A stretch of 64,000 nt of DNA from Pomacea canaliculata (taxonomy: Eukaryota; Mollusca; Gastropoda; Architaenioglossa; Ampullariidae). Position 1 is the first letter of the stretch. Every line of letters begins with the position of its first letter. A model generated the notes under the pieces. That model was given only the letters and a program-made list of their open reading frames with translations. It did not search any database and was not told the DNA's origin. The position numbers were made by a program, and so were the translations under genes. The stretch covers positions 20,369,319 to 20,433,318 of the forward strand of contig NC_037591.1 in assembly GCF_003073045.1 (NCBI RefSeq), in the 5' to 3' direction. This document shows positions 63,601-64,000 of this stretch, in pieces.

Positions 63601-64000
63601 ACTGCAAAAAAAAACAACTTGTATTGACTCTATCTCATTTAAAAATAGAAGACTTTGTATTATCTGCCCAAACAACAAGCTGATGTGTTAAAAACCACCA
63701 CTAAAGAGGAAACACTACGTGACTTTCCAGCTACAAAACTCATCACATTTATTTCTCTTGCCCTGTGTAGCCTGAATGTATCCTCTGCCAATAGCTCCCT
63801 GATATCAAATTTAAGCTGGAAATAATATTTAAGACAAAGAAGTTTAAAAAAAACTATAAACTAATCCACATTACAATCTTTTTTAGTTCTTGAAATAACA
63901 CTGACCTTGTCTATTTTTGTTGCGTATGTCGTATACCTCAAAATCAACTTCGACTGTCTTCATAGACGGTTTTAAACCATGTTTTGCAACACCAAGAGTG
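60608..64000 (-). CDS. Type I membrane protein, C-terminal part, extracellular CUB-like region
   Basis: Four exons lie inside the window: 64000-63906 (continuing beyond the edge), 63365-63112, 61924-61774 and 60855-60608. Phases match at all three junctions. The visible product is an extracellular region with at least six cysteines (NCGSKF, FHCTL, TVCLIF, SQCSNW, YSCEKT, RWCSNG) and several N-glycosylation sequons (NRT, NGT, NET). A single transmembrane helix follows (LLLIILVAVILSLALLVSVF), then a cytoplasmic tail of about 40 residues rich in Ser, Asn and Lys, ending CRNGQMV. The cysteine and beta-strand pattern is loosely CUB-like, which is uncertain. A receptor or adhesion role is possible but unproven. 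The start and most of the ectodomain are missing from the window. Confidence 0.72.
62081..62107. repeat. (AAC)n microsatellite
   Basis: Nine AAC/ACA units in the intron between the 63112 and 61924 exons. Confidence 0.85.

Overview
The window looks like nuclear DNA of a mollusc, most likely a gastropod. The support is a calexcitin-type EF-hand gene, an ependymin-related secreted protein, a pair of divergent fucosyltransferase-like genes, short GT-AG introns, many CA/TTTC/GAC microsatellites, a tRNA-derived SINE, a MITE and an LTR element. No species can be named from the sequence alone. Gene models below were built by hand from open frames plus splice sites whose phases agree at every junction.

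Layout. 1-7.5 kb: no convincing gene, one inverted-repeat MITE (1825-2250) and simple repeats. 7.5-12.8 kb: two paralogous, tail-to-tail, single-coding-exon type II membrane proteins that resemble fucosyltransferases. 12.8-21 kb: no gene I can support, only weak exon candidates. 21,054-28,176: a young LTR retroelement with a 5-bp GTGTA target duplication, a tRNA-Pro-type primer binding site and one 1,323-codon Gag-like frame; no polymerase region is visible, so it looks like a non-autonomous gag-only element. 29.6-31.6 kb: a complete six-exon calexcitin / sarcoplasmic calcium-binding protein gene (+). 35.9-41.3 kb: two C2H2 zinc-finger genes (-), with a decayed zinc-finger fragment on the opposite strand at 33.5 kb and a candidate divergent exon at 38.9 kb. 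44.0-49.3 kb: a complete ten-exon spermine synthase gene (-). 52.4-52.7 kb: a SINE with an 8-bp target duplication. 53.2-55.1 kb: a five-exon ependymin-related gene (+). 60.6-64 kb: the last four exons of a type I membrane protein (-) that continues beyond the window.

The genes do not form a pathway; this is an ordinary, loosely packed invertebrate chromosome segment. Base composition is mosaic: about 31.8-44 kb and 56.4-64 kb are markedly AT-rich, while the fucosyltransferase-like and LTR-element regions are GC-richer. The most unusual items are the gag-only element (tandem 60-bp repeats and a long coiled coil inside its Gag frame, two LTRs of unequal length), the tail-to-tail glycosyltransferase pair, and a zinc-finger relic whose sequence is complementary to the mRNA-sense strand of a nearby zinc-finger gene.
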